The notes under the pieces were generated by a model. That model was not told the origin of the DNA and did no database searches. It saw nothing but the letters and a program-made list of their open reading frames with translations. This document shows positions 1 to 7,913 of a DNA stretch of 26,144 nucleotides, in pieces. This DNA comes from Candidatus Micrarchaeota archaeon CG_4_10_14_0_2_um_filter_60_11. Lineage in GTDB: Archaea; Micrarchaeota; Micrarchaeia; Norongarragalinales; Norongarragalinaceae. Where the stretch lies: assembly GCA_002792915.1 (NCBI GenBank), contig PFPF01000053.1, positions 1 to 26,144 of the forward strand. Reading direction: 5' to 3'. A program made the position numbers and the translations under genes. Numbering within the stretch: position 1 is the stretch's first letter; each line of letters starts with the position of its first letter.

Positions 1-84
1 GTGATTTCCATCGCGAAAATAGTGGCTCCCGTGATACTCGTGCTCTCGATAGTCGCGGCCTTCCTGCTGCTCACGCTCGCGTGA
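1..84 (+). CDS. C-terminal end of a membrane protein (truncated by window edge)
   Basis: An open frame runs from base 1 to a TGA at 82-84. It encodes 27 residues that are almost wholly hydrophobic (IVAPVILVLSIVAAFLLLTLA), so this is a transmembrane helix ending exactly at the C-terminus. The GTG at base 1 could be a start codon, but the frame is open at the edge, so the gene more likely continues to the left. Nothing identifies the family. The stop codon lies inside the first unit of the repeat array that follows. Confidence 0.6.
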   Translation: MISIAKIVAPVILVLSIVAAFLLLTLA

Positions 85-231
85 GTGCAGCGTGCGCAGC
101 ACGATGCGACGCGAGTGCTGCGCGACGTTCGCGCAGCGATGCGAGTGCTGCGTGCAGGTCACACAGCGATGCGAGTGCGGCATGCGCATCATGCCGCGAA
201 CGCGAGTGCAGCGTGCGCAGCACGATGCGAC
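81..231. repeat. Tandem array of five ~30-bp units, each a hairpin
   Basis: Five units lie head to tail: 81-110, 111-140, 141-170, 171-201 and 202-231. Each starts with GCGAGTGC (GTGAGTGC in the first) and most end in GAT or GAC. Each holds an inverted repeat at about unit positions 5-27. Unit 2 pairs GCTGCGCGA with TCGCGCAGC (117-137, perfect 9 bp). Unit 4 pairs GCGGCATG with CATGCCGC (177-197, perfect 8 bp). Unit 3 pairs GCTGcGTG with CACaCAGC (147-167, one mismatch). Units 1 and 5 are identical over 30 bp (83-112 and 204-233) and pair GTGCaGC with GCaGCAC. Stem sequences differ between units but pairing is kept. There are no spacers, so it is not a CRISPR array. Confidence 0.85.
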
Positions 232-238
232 GCAGAAC

Positions 239-247
239 GATTATTAA
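239..247 (+). promoter_or_regulatory. TATA-like box for the 272 gene
   Basis: The AT-rich stretch GATTATTAAC stands out in GC-rich DNA. It is centred about 27 bases before the GTG at 272, the spacing expected for an archaeal TATA box giving a leaderless mRNA. It begins just after the hairpin array ends. Confidence 0.55.
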
Positions 248-271
248 CTCTTTGCGGTTGAGTTAAGCTTG

Positions 272-979
272 GTGCAGAATTTGGCGAGAAAAAAGAAGGA
301 CCCGTTCGCGCGGCTGGCGAAATTCAGGCAGTTGGAGTTCTTGATAGCCGGCGGCGCGGTCGTCGCGTTCGTTTTCCTCGTCGCGGCTTACTTCGTGCAG
401 CCCGGAACCCAGCAGTCGCCTCCCGATTGGGGCGTCAACCTCACGATTGACAACGGCGGGGCGATGGCGAACTCCCCGAAAGTGCTGCTTTACCTTTCCT
501 CTTCCAAGGCGCGCGACTGCCGTTACTCGAACAGCGACGGCATTTGGACGGATTTCGAGACGCCGGCCGCGGACGCGCGGCAGTGGACGCTGTCGCCCGG
601 CGACGGTTTGAAGGTCGTTCGCGCCGTTTGCCGCGCTTCCGACGCGAGCGAGCGCTCGGCTGAGGCATCCATACTGCTGGATTCCACCCCGCCTGAAATA
701 GTGCTGCTGAAGCTGTCGGGCGTGACCAACTCGGAATTCGAGGCAAGCTTCAAGGCTACGGACAACATCGCGCGCACCCTTGCGTGCTCGATGAATTTGG
801 ATGCGATAAAACTGGACTTGGGCCGCGTCGCAAGCAACGCGGTCAAGACGAAGGCGCTCACGGCGTCGCAGGGAACGCACTCGATCAAAGTCGAGTGCAC
901 GGACGACGCGGGAAACCGCGGCGAGGCGATAGTCTCGTTTACGGTCGAGGCTTTGGAGCCGAACGCGAACAACAGCTGA
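272..979 (+). CDS. Membrane-anchored Ig-like repeat surface protein
   Basis: The protein has 235 residues. A basic N-terminus (RKKKD) precedes one transmembrane helix at about 23-42, so the rest should lie outside the cell. Residues ~56-135 form one Ig-like repeat with the signature CRYSNSDG, a W-x-L-SPGDG turn and a second Cys (C83 and C120). A second Ig-like domain follows (~140-228) with C172 and C209 and the closing motif VECTDDAGN. The same two-domain order opens the protein at 5327-6844, so the two are paralogues. The start is GTG 272, 27 bases from the TATA-like box; TTG 269 is possible. The CYTH-like gene starts 10 bases downstream, suggesting an operon. An adhesive or surface-layer accessory role is inference. 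Confidence 0.8.
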   Translation: MQNLARKKKDPFARLAKFRQLEFLIAGGAVVAFVFLVAAYFVQPGTQQSPPDWGVNLTIDNGGAMANSPKVLLYLSSSKARDCRYSNSDGIWTDFETPAADARQWTLSPGDGLKVVRAVCRASDASERSAEASILLDSTPPEIVLLKLSGVTNSEFEASFKATDNIARTLACSMNLDAIKLDLGRVASNAVKTKALTASQGTHSIKVECTDDAGNRGEAIVSFTVEALEPNANNS

Positions 980-989
980 GGGTGGAACG

Positions 990-1661
990 ATGGCTTTGTG
1001 GGATTCGCTTTTCAGGAAAAACAGGCAAGTGCCCTCCAAGGCGCACGAGTTCAAGTGGGCTGCGCCCGAACAGAGGCTGACCGCGCCGATTGACGACGCG
1101 GAAAAGACGATCGCGGCGCTCCGCAGGGAGAAGGCCGCCTTCGTTTCCGGCGGGGAATTCATCGACGTGATTCACGCCAAGGAGTACGGCCAAGGCGTTT
1201 TCGCCTACTTCATCGTGCGCACCGAAAAGAAGACGCAAAAGGAGTCCGTGCTGTTCGACGGCTACATGATTCAGGAGAACGACCGGCTGGGCGAGGAAGT
1301 CGTGTCAAGCAGCACGCTCATGCGCGACCTGGAAGAGCTTGGCTACAGGCAGTCGCTCGCGCGCGAAGTCACCGAATGGCGCTTCACGATAGGCGTGCTG
1401 CGCGCCGCGGTCTTCGAAATCGAGGGCTTCGGGAAATTCCTGGAAGTCGCGCTCCCCGAGGCGAAGACGGACAAGATTCGCGAGACGCAGGAAGCGGCCT
1501 CGAAAAGCCTCTTCAAAAAACTCGGCTTGAAGCAGGAAGACGCGGTGCCGACGGACGCGATAACCCTGCAACTGGTAACCCTGCTGCAGCAAGCCGAACA
1601 GGCGGAAGCGCAGCCAAGGCAGAAGCGCGCGCCCGGCGAATTCAAGCTCGGCAAGGGCTGA
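990..1661 (+). CDS. CYTH-like domain protein (tentative)
   Basis: This is a soluble protein of 223 residues. ATG 990 follows a GGTGG Shine-Dalgarno (981-985) and lies 10 bases after the previous stop, so the two genes are probably co-transcribed. Features recalling CYTH triphosphate-tunnel enzymes are: an early E-x-K strand (HEFKW, ~20-24); a run of alternating strands through ~50-85 (VFAYFIVRTEKK); a central RExTEWRFTIG strand; and FEIEGFGKFLEVALP (~141-155), which matches the usual late strand where acidic residues bind metal. The first Glu of the classic ExExK motif is not evident, so activity is uncertain. The C-terminus (~165-223) is helical, Gln- and Lys-rich, and unassigned. The gene converges on the giant gene at 1665 with a 3-base gap. 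Confidence 0.6.
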   Translation: MALWDSLFRKNRQVPSKAHEFKWAAPEQRLTAPIDDAEKTIAALRREKAAFVSGGEFIDVIHAKEYGQGVFAYFIVRTEKKTQKESVLFDGYMIQENDRLGEEVVSSSTLMRDLEELGYRQSLAREVTEWRFTIGVLRAAVFEIEGFGKFLEVALPEAKTDKIRETQEAASKSLFKKLGLKQEDAVPTDAITLQLVTLLQQAEQAEAQPRQKRAPGEFKLGKG

Positions 1662-1664
1662 AGC

Positions 1665-4600
1665 TCACATCTCGACGCTTTTGCCTTCGCCGCGCTTGGA
1701 CACCATCCACGCGAGCGCGGCCAACGCGAGCACGCCGAACAACCCCAAGCCGAGCCGCCAGTCCGCGCTTTGCGCGGTTGCCGCGCCCGTCGCCGGGCCC
1801 AACAGCGAACTCCGCAACGCGGTAGCTGCCGAGAGCGCGGCGTAGTGCTCGCCTGCGTCGAATTTTTTGCGCGCGTCCGCGAGCTTTGCCTCAGTGCCCG
1901 GATTCCCGAACTGTTTTTGCTGCGCCTCGGCCATTCCCAACTCGGCTTCGGCTGCGGCCTTCAATTTCCCGAGCGCGGCTTCCAGCCCCGCGAGCGAAGC
2001 GGCGAAATCCTGCAATGAAGCGTTCGCCTTCGCGGCTTTCGCCGAATCACCAACTGCCGCGTCGAGCGTTTTCATGGCTTTCTCCAGCGCGGCCGCCTGC
2101 TTGGACGCCGCCGCATAGTAAGTCGAACGCTTGACTTTGGTAGCATCGCTTTCGTCGGCCTTGAAAGCCGCGGCGTAGTCCGCCAGCAATTGCACCGCGT
2201 CCGAGCGCTTGAACAAGTAACCTGTAAGCGGCGACTCTTGTTCTGGAAGCGAAGCCCTTTGCCTAAGCACTTCCTCAAGCGCGTCCAACGGCTTGCCAAT
2301 CGCGAACAACGCCCTCGCTTCCGCCGCGCAGGCGCCGCATTCGCCGTCCAGCGCGGCGACCTCGCGGCTCGCGATGGAATTGATTTGGTTTTGGAAAGCC
2401 GCGTCCGCCTTGTTCGCCGCCGTCAGCAGTTCCATCGCAAGCGCGCCGTTCGCCTTTGCCGCCAGGGCGCGCGCCTGCGCCCTCAACCCGTCGAGCTGCC
2501 CGTCCTCCGCAGTTTTTTTCGCCGACAGCAGATTCTTTTCCAGTGCCAGCGCCTTGGCGAGCGCGTCGCCGTAACGCTGCGCGGCCAAGTCCGCCTTTAT
2601 GGCGTCCAGCTCAGTTGTCCGCGACTCGTTCAACGCGGTTGCCAGCGCCTCGACCTCGGCAGCCTTCTGCTGCGCCGCCTGGCCGGCTTGGCAGGTAAGG
2701 CGCACGAGGACGCGTTCGGTTTCGCCTTTCCTGAACTCGCCGAAGTCGATTGACACGAACGAAGTGCCGCCTTTTTGCACGGTCGCGCGCGCCTTTTGCG
2801 CGAGCACCTGCGCTGCCGACGGTTCGCAGCCAACGCCCAGCGAGTCCGAGTACGCGTAATCCTTCAAGTCGATGAAGTCGTTCAGGAAGCCGTAGGCGAC
2901 TTCAATCGAGAAGCCGTTCGCAACAACCGTGCGCTCGGCTTTCACCGGGCCGCTCGCGATTGACTCGACCTTGAACCAGTGCTTTCCCTTGCCGAAGTTC
3001 GCGAACGCCTTTACCGCGCCGTTCCATTGCGCGCTGCCCTCGTCCGTTTCAACGCGCGTCACCGTCTCCCGTGCGTCAAGCGCCTCGTCCAGCAGCACGC
3101 GGCCCGCAACCGTTGATTCGAACCCGAACGTCCGCGCCACCGTAGCCTCTTCGTTCGCCCCGCTTGCCTCGGTTTTCGTTTCCAGTCGCTTTGCCGCCAC
3201 CAAGCGCTTGGTTGCGATGATTTCAATTGCCGCCCCGCGGCTAACGCCCTGCAGGTAAACCGCGCCGTTGGCCACGCTCGCGCCTTCGGAGGCATTCGCG
3301 TTCTCGACGCCGTCCAGCGCCTCGCGCAACTCGGCCGACTCAACCGCAAGCAGCCCGCCGTATGCCAGCGGCAACGCGTTTTCCAAGCGCACCGTAACGG
3401 TTACGAGCACTTCTTTCCCGATTTGAAACGGCTCTTGCGCCCGCATCCCGATTTCCGCCGTTGCCGCCAAGTGCTCGCGCAGCAGCGCGGGCGCCCGCGA
3501 TTCCGCCCATGCGATTATGCCTTCAAGCGATTCGCGCGCCTGCCTAAGCTGACCCAAACCCTCGCGTTCCTTCAGTCCGCCGTCGGAGGTGAACAGCCGT
3601 CCGGCTTCAATCCAGGCCGCCATATTTTTCGAATCCAAAAAGTTTTCGAGCGGCGCGACTTGCGCGTAAAGCCCCTCGAGCGTCGGCGCGTACTCGCCGT
3701 ACGCGAACGCGTAAACGCCGTCTTCGAGCGACTTCAAGTCCTCGGACAGGCGGCCGAGCGTTCCCGCGTCGCCCGCGCCGCTCCCAAGGCTTTTCAACGC
3801 GTCCTTGATTTGCCCCAGCCTCGCCTTTTCCTCCGCAATATCCAAACCTTCTTTTTCCGCGGCTTTCAGCACGCCGTCCACCCGTTCGGTTTCCTCGCCG
3901 AGCAGCGCCTTTTCTTCGAACGCGCTTTGGTCCCATCCGCGGAGTTCCGCCTTGATTTCCCGCACGCGCGACAACAGCCTCAAGTAAAAAGTTATGCGCT
4001 CGCCTACCGTGTGCAGCCGCTTGTCCGCCTCGCCTGCAAGCTGCTCCAATCCCGCCAAGCCTTGCGCGTAGGCGTACTCGTTCGCCTGCCCTTGCGCCAA
4101 CGCGCGCGCCTCTTCAACTTCCAAGTTAACTTGTTCGCGCAGCGCGTCCTCCAACTCGCGCCCGCGCTCCCCGTACGCGGCAAGCGAAGCCTCGCACGAC
4201 AGAAGTTCAGCCGTAGCGTTGCGCAACAGCATGACTGACTTGCCCGCGTAACCCCTGCCCTTCGCGCGCCACGCCGCCTGCGCGTCGCGAATCCAGCGCG
4301 AGCCTTTTTCCAGCGAGGCGCGCGCGTCCCACAAATCCTCCTCGAATGACTGTACCGCGTACTCGGTTGCCGCCGCGCTGCCCGCGCCAACCGCGAGGAA
4401 TGCATCCTCCTGCACCGCCTGCAGGCCCAGCGATTCCGCGGTTTCCAGCGCCTGCTTCGCCCGCGCTTCCTCTTCCTGCGTTGACGCCAACTCGGCCGCC
4501 TGTTCGTCTTCCATCGCAGCCACTGCCGCAGTTGCCGAATCGAACAGCACGGACTCCCTGCCGAGCAGTTCCATGCATTTTTGTCCCGCGAGCCTCACTT

Positions 4601-5222
4601 GCGCGGCGTTCGGCGGAGTCACGTTCGACGAAAGCGCCAGCCCCTTGCCCGCTTCGTTTACCGCGATTGCCGCCTCCAGGAAAAAGCCGCCCAGATTGTC
4701 TTGCGAAGCGTCCCGGCTGTCCAGTGTTGCCTTGCTTTCGCTCAAGTCTTCCAGCAATCCCGTTGCCGCGCCCGTGAACGAATCGTCGGTCATCAACTCG
4801 AGTTCCGCGACTTTTTTATCCGCAGCCTCCGCGCCAGCCTTTGCCGCGCGAACCGCGTAATTCAATCCCGCGACCCCGTGGCCGAAACAGTAAACCGCGT
4901 ACAACGCCCTGCCCGCCGGCCCGCTTGCAGTTGAAACGAGCCAAGGCGAAAGCCCGGCCAAAATTGCCGCTTGGCCGTACTCGTCGCGCGCCTGCCCGGC
5001 GAAGCCAACCGCTTTTGCGAACTCCTCGCTTGACTTCACGCTGTCCGGAATGCCGACTCCGCCCGCGAAGCCCTCGCAGGAGAGCGAATAGCTTTGCGCG
5101 CCGAGCACGTAAAAATCCGGCTGGGGCGCTTCAACCAACAGGTAGGAATAGTCCCCCAACCGCAGCCCGCAAGCCAGCGGAACCAGCGCCAAGAGGAAAA
5201 CTAACGACAACGCGTGCTTCAA
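1665..5222 (-). CDS. Giant secreted, helical/coiled-coil protein with C-terminal membrane anchor
   Basis: The product has 1185 residues. The N-terminus (MKHALSLVFLLALVPLACG) is a signal peptide. The C-terminus has a single transmembrane helix (~1155-1175, LGLFGVLALAALAWMV) and a short charged tail, giving a type I topology with almost all of the chain outside. Two long Ala/Glu/Lys/Leu-rich helical regions (~100-560 and ~890-1140) flank a middle with beta-rich character (~585-850), for example EVLVTVTVRLENALPL. Start TTG 5222 is the only in-frame option before an upstream stop. No known family was recognised. It lies between two paralogous Ig-repeat surface genes, which suggests a cell-surface stalk, adhesin or envelope spacer. 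That function is inference. Confidence 0.85.
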   Translation of the reverse strand: MKHALSLVFLLALVPLACGLRLGDYSYLLVEAPQPDFYVLGAQSYSLSCEGFAGGVGIPDSVKSSEEFAKAVGFAGQARDEYGQAAILAGLSPWLVSTASGPAGRALYAVYCFGHGVAGLNYAVRAAKAGAEAADKKVAELELMTDDSFTGAATGLLEDLSESKATLDSRDASQDNLGGFFLEAAIAVNEAGKGLALSSNVTPPNAAQVRLAGQKCMELLGRESVLFDSATAAVAAMEDEQAAELASTQEEEARAKQALETAESLGLQAVQEDAFLAVGAGSAAATEYAVQSFEEDLWDARASLEKGSRWIRDAQAAWRAKGRGYAGKSVMLLRNATAELLSCEASLAAYGERGRELEDALREQVNLEVEEARALAQGQANEYAYAQGLAGLEQLAGEADKRLHTVGERITFYLRLLSRVREIKAELRGWDQSAFEEKALLGEETERVDGVLKAAEKEGLDIAEEKARLGQIKDALKSLGSGAGDAGTLGRLSEDLKSLEDGVYAFAYGEYAPTLEGLYAQVAPLENFLDSKNMAAWIEAGRLFTSDGGLKEREGLGQLRQARESLEGIIAWAESRAPALLREHLAATAEIGMRAQEPFQIGKEVLVTVTVRLENALPLAYGGLLAVESAELREALDGVENANASEGASVANGAVYLQGVSRGAAIEIIATKRLVAAKRLETKTEASGANEEATVARTFGFESTVAGRVLLDEALDARETVTRVETDEGSAQWNGAVKAFANFGKGKHWFKVESIASGPVKAERTVVANGFSIEVAYGFLNDFIDLKDYAYSDSLGVGCEPSAAQVLAQKARATVQKGGTSFVSIDFGEFRKGETERVLVRLTCQAGQAAQQKAAEVEALATALNESRTTELDAIKADLAAQRYGDALAKALALEKNLLSAKKTAEDGQLDGLRAQARALAAKANGALAMELLTAANKADAAFQNQINSIASREVAALDGECGACAAEARALFAIGKPLDALEEVLRQRASLPEQESPLTGYLFKRSDAVQLLADYAAAFKADESDATKVKRSTYYAAASKQAAALEKAMKTLDAAVGDSAKAAKANASLQDFAASLAGLEAALGKLKAAAEAELGMAEAQQKQFGNPGTEAKLADARKKFDAGEHYAALSAATALRSSLLGPATGAATAQSADWRLGLGLFGVLALAALAWMVSKRGEGKSVEM

Positions 5223-5270
5223 GAGCCCTTCGAACCCCGCAGAGCCCCTCCGCTAAGCGTGATTCGAAAC

Positions 5271-5297
5271 GCGTTTAAAACGCTTTCGCGTATAAGC
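5271..5297 (-). promoter_or_regulatory. AT-rich palindrome, possible promoter of the giant surface gene
   Basis: GCGTTTAAAACGC (5271-5283) is a perfect odd-length palindrome. A second AT stretch, TTATAC on the minus strand, lies at about 5290-5295. Either could be the TATA element for the minus-strand TTG at 5222, which would leave a leader of about 28-45 bases. The leader has GGAGGGG at 5245-5251, too far from the TTG for normal Shine-Dalgarno spacing. Confidence 0.35.
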
Positions 5298-5326
5298 TAA
5301 GCGCGCTTTTTGCGTGCGTCTGCGGC

Positions 5327-6844
5327 TTACTGGACTTGCAGCAGCACGATGTTGCTGTGCTCGCCCACGTTGCCCGCGTTGTCGTAAGGCACGACGTAGT
5401 AATACCACGGGCCCATCACGTCGGGCGGGTGGTCGGTGAAGAACGATATCGCGGTGGTGCCCACGAGGTCGAACCGGCTTACCGTGTTGTCGTTGCGGTA
5501 GACCTTGTAATCCTTCACGCCGCTCAGCTCGTCCGTGGAGTCGCTCCAGTCCAAGTCGACGGTGCCCTTCTGCACGCTTATGTCGCCGAGGTGCAAGTCG
5601 TTAATCTTGGAGGGCGGCGTGGTGTCGAGGAGTATGTCGTCTTGCGCGATGGTCGAGGACGCGTAGCCGTTTTTGCATTGGTAATACGCCACTTTCGCGC
5701 CGTCGTCGCCTTCGGCCAGTGTCCAATCCTTCTCGGCCGCGAACGCCTCCCAGCTCGAGTACGCGATTCCGTCGTTCGAATAGCGGCATTCGTCCGCGCC
5801 GGTCGCCGCCAGGAACAGGATGACGTTCTTGCTGTTCGTGTAAGCCGCGTTCGAGTTGATTTGAACGACCAGCCCGTAAGGCGGAGCGCCCGGCGATGGC
5901 ATCGGAATTGTGGTGGCTTGCCCGGGCGCGATTACCTCTATGGAGTCGCTCACCACCGTCGACTGGCCGTAGCCGTTCACGCAGCGGTAGTAAACCGTGC
6001 GCACGCCCACGCCCGGCGAGAGGTTCCACGACTTGAGCGTTACGTAATTCTCCCAGGCGGAGTACACCACGCCGTCGTTCGAGTATCTGCACGTCTCGGC
6101 TCCAATCGCCTGCAAGTTGAGCACCACGAATCCTGAAATGGTGGCGTCGTCGCCGCCGTTGATGCTAATCCTCAACGCATAAGGCTGGACGGTGGCTTGG
6201 GGCGAAGGCGACGGTTGCGGGGATTGCACTTGGAAGGACGCGGTCGCGACCGCCTGGTTGCCCGCCTCGTCCGTGCACGCCACGCGAACCGTGTGCGCGC
6301 CGCTTGAAGCCAAAACCGTGAACTGGTAGCCGTCCCTCACGTCGCCCGAGTACTTTTGCAAGTTGTCCAGGTTGCCCTGGCAGTAGAAGTTGCTTGACTG
6401 CCTGTCGGAAACCGAGAAAGACAAGGTGAAGGAAGTCGAAACAACGGAACCGTTCTGCGGGCTTATCAAAACTATTTCGGGTTTCGTCGAGTCCAGGGTG
6501 ATTGTCGCCTGGGCCCGCTTCGTTTCGGAGCCCGACTTACATTGCACTTGGACGGCTTTCCTGCCGTCGTCTGCGGACAGCGCCCACGACGAGAATTCCT
6601 GGGGAGGCGCGTAGTCGGTCCAAGCCACGCCGTCGTTGGAATAACGGCATTCATTCGCGCCGGGCGCGGAAAGGGAAAGCATTACCGTTGGCGTGCTCGT
6701 GAACAGCGAGCCGCCGTTAATCTTGAGCTCGATTTCGCCCATGGTTGCGGCGGCTGCAGGCGCGCCTTGCGTCAATAACGCCGCGACCGCGATGACTACG
6801 ACTGCCACAACCCCAAAAAATACGAGCGTTTTGTCCACGACCAA
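5327..6844 (-). CDS. Membrane-anchored surface protein with three Cys-paired Ig-like repeats and an FN3-like domain
   Basis: The product has 505 residues. An N-terminal transmembrane anchor (~6-24) leaves the remainder outside. The order is: repeat 1 (~38-118), an Ig-like domain (~122-207), a Pro/Ser linker, repeat 2 (~222-306), a linker, repeat 3 (~323-408), then an FN3-like domain (~411-504, including DLDWSDS and DYKVYRND). All three repeats carry ECRYSNDG or TCRYSNDG, a W-x-L turn and a second Cys: C66/C102, C252/C288, C353/C390. The even 36-37 residue spacing suggests a disulfide in each. The start is TTG 6844, supported by GGAGG at 6854-6858 with a 9-base spacer. The protein shares its first two domains with the 272-979 protein. 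Confidence 0.85.
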   Translation of the reverse strand: MVVDKTLVFFGVVAVVVIAVAALLTQGAPAAAATMGEIELKINGGSLFTSTPTVMLSLSAPGANECRYSNDGVAWTDYAPPQEFSSWALSADDGRKAVQVQCKSGSETKRAQATITLDSTKPEIVLISPQNGSVVSTSFTLSFSVSDRQSSNFYCQGNLDNLQKYSGDVRDGYQFTVLASSGAHTVRVACTDEAGNQAVATASFQVQSPQPSPSPQATVQPYALRISINGGDDATISGFVVLNLQAIGAETCRYSNDGVVYSAWENYVTLKSWNLSPGVGVRTVYYRCVNGYGQSTVVSDSIEVIAPGQATTIPMPSPGAPPYGLVVQINSNAAYTNSKNVILFLAATGADECRYSNDGIAYSSWEAFAAEKDWTLAEGDDGAKVAYYQCKNGYASSTIAQDDILLDTTPPSKINDLHLGDISVQKGTVDLDWSDSTDELSGVKDYKVYRNDNTVSRFDLVGTTAISFFTDHPPDVMGPWYYYVVPYDNAGNVGEHSNIVLLQVQ

Positions 6845-6883
6845 TTCAATCAGCCTCCCTTGAGTTAGGTAACAAAAACAGTG

Positions 6884-6892
6884 TTAAATAAC
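6884..6892. promoter_or_regulatory. Shared bidirectional TATA-like box
   Basis: TTAAATAAC reads as a TATA element on both strands. It is centred about 26 bases before GTG 6914 on the plus strand. On the minus strand it would start transcription near 6862, giving a short leader that holds the GGAGG site of the 6844 gene. Confidence 0.5.
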
Positions 6893-6913
6893 CTTTCGCG
6901 CCTAAGCCCCCGC

Positions 6914-7441
6914 GTGGTAACCGCAAAACAGGGCAAAGAGCTGCTCGCGTTGGCGCGCGACTCCGTCAAGCACTACTTCAAGGCGGGCAAGCCGCTGGCA
7001 ACGGAAAAATTCCCGGAAGTCCGCGGAGTGTTCGTCACAATCACCGAGAACGGCGCGCTTCGCGGGTGCATCGGCTACCCGCTGCCCGTGAAGGCGCTTG
7101 GGGAGAGCGTGTGCGAGATGGCTTGCGCGGCGGCGTTCGAAGATTGCCGTTTTCCGACGCTTGAAGAGGATGAGTTGAAGGGCGTCAAATTCGAGGTGAG
7201 CGTGCTTTCGGTTCCCGAACCCGTGAAGGGCGACGCGCTCAAGGAAGTCAAGGTCGGCAGGGACGGCTTGATTATCGAAGCGCACGGCCGCAGCGGCTTG
7301 CTGCTGCCGCAGGTGGCGACGGAATACGACTGGAACGCCGAACAATTCCTGGAGGCGTTGTGCGACAAGGCTTCCTTGCCGAGGGGCAGCTGGCGGAACG
7401 CTTCGCTAAAAAAATTCCAAGCCCAGATTTTCAGCGAATGA
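6914..7441 (+). CDS. AMMECR1 domain protein
   Basis: The product has 175 residues, about the usual length of archaeal AMMECR1 proteins. Family hallmarks are the LRGCIGYP motif (~44-51), the segment FEVSVLSVPEPV in the middle, and the late LLLPQVATEYDW motif followed by FLEALCDKASLP. The molecular function of the family is not established; homologues are near-universal in archaea and eukaryotes. The frame is open from a GTG at 6881, but GTG 6914 is preferred: it lies 26 bases from the TATA-like box, and the family normally begins about here (MVTAKQGKELLALAR). It is divergent from the Ig-repeat gene and convergent with the gene at 7457. Confidence 0.92.
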   Translation: MVTAKQGKELLALARDSVKHYFKAGKPLATEKFPEVRGVFVTITENGALRGCIGYPLPVKALGESVCEMACAAAFEDCRFPTLEEDELKGVKFEVSVLSVPEPVKGDALKEVKVGRDGLIIEAHGRSGLLLPQVATEYDWNAEQFLEALCDKASLPRGSWRNASLKKFQAQIFSE

Positions 7442-7456
7442 AGCCGCGCTCGCGGT

Positions 7457-7873
7457 TTAATATTTTTCGGCGCTTTTCTCCCATTCTTCGAGCACTTCTT
7501 CGAGTTCTTTGCGGGGAAACGGCTGAAAGAACTGGTGTTCCGAATAAAGGTTATTCAACTCCCGTTTCACGACGCCCAGCGAGTGCGTGCGCGCCATCAG
7601 CCCTAACACCTTTTCGCGGAAACCCGGCAACTCGCGTTCGCCGAGCCTGAACAGTTTGCCGTGCTCGCGAAGCAGCAGCACTGCTTCGTAACCGTGCTTT
7701 TCTAGGATGGGAAAGATTGCTTCTTCGCCGTGCTTTTTCGCGAGGCGCATCACCGCGCGCCGCTCCCAAAAACTTTTGAAGCCCGCCAGTTCGCGGTTTT
7801 CCGGGTGCCACTGCAGGAGGAGCCCGTCAACCCGCTTGCGCAGCCCCGATTCCCCTTCGGTTCGCTTCGGCAT
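7457..7873 (-). CDS. Hypothetical protein, helical, charged
   Basis: The product has 138 residues and no signal peptide or membrane segment. It is rich in Glu, Arg, Lys and Leu and mainly helical, with paired short helices such as ERRAVMRLAKKHGEEAIFPILEKHGYEAVLLLREHG (quoted in part by its pattern: two HG turns, 18 residues apart or less). A Tyr/Phe-rich segment, NNLYSEHQFFQPFPRKEL, precedes the last helix. The start ATG 7873 is 28 bases from a TATA-like box, implying a leaderless mRNA. The stop lies 15 bases from the convergent AMMECR1 stop. I do not recognise the family. The coding call rests on length, promoter spacing and codon use like the neighbours. Confidence 0.7.
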   Translation of the reverse strand: MPKRTEGESGLRKRVDGLLLQWHPENRELAGFKSFWERRAVMRLAKKHGEEAIFPILEKHGYEAVLLLREHGKLFRLGERELPGFREKVLGLMARTHSLGVVKRELNNLYSEHQFFQPFPRKELEEVLEEWEKSAEKY

Positions 7874-7897
7874 ACGCTATTGCTTGCGCTAAACCGC

Positions 7898-7905
7898 TTT
7901 TATTT
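7898..7905 (-). promoter_or_regulatory. TATA-like box for the 7873 gene
   Basis: AAATAAAA on the minus strand is centred 28 bases before ATG 7873, which fits a leaderless transcript. It lies just 9 bases beyond the stop side of lemA, so lemA and this gene are probably separate transcripts or overlap at this point. Confidence 0.5.
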
Positions 7906-7913
7906 GCGCGCCT

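Noticed and set aside
81..231. CRISPR array
   Set aside because: Units abut with no spacers, the variable part is palindromic rather than unrelated between units, and no cas gene is present.
81..266. Open frame across the repeat array giving a 10-residue Asp-Ala-Ser-Ala-Ala periodic peptide
   Set aside because: The period follows from the 30-bp repeat. No promoter or ribosome-binding site is seen, and the paired stem changes point to a folded nucleic acid rather than a protein.
1665..5222. Lipoprotein signal at VPLACG of the giant protein
   Set aside because: Position -3 is Pro rather than Leu, so the lipobox does not fit; an ordinary signal peptide is more likely.
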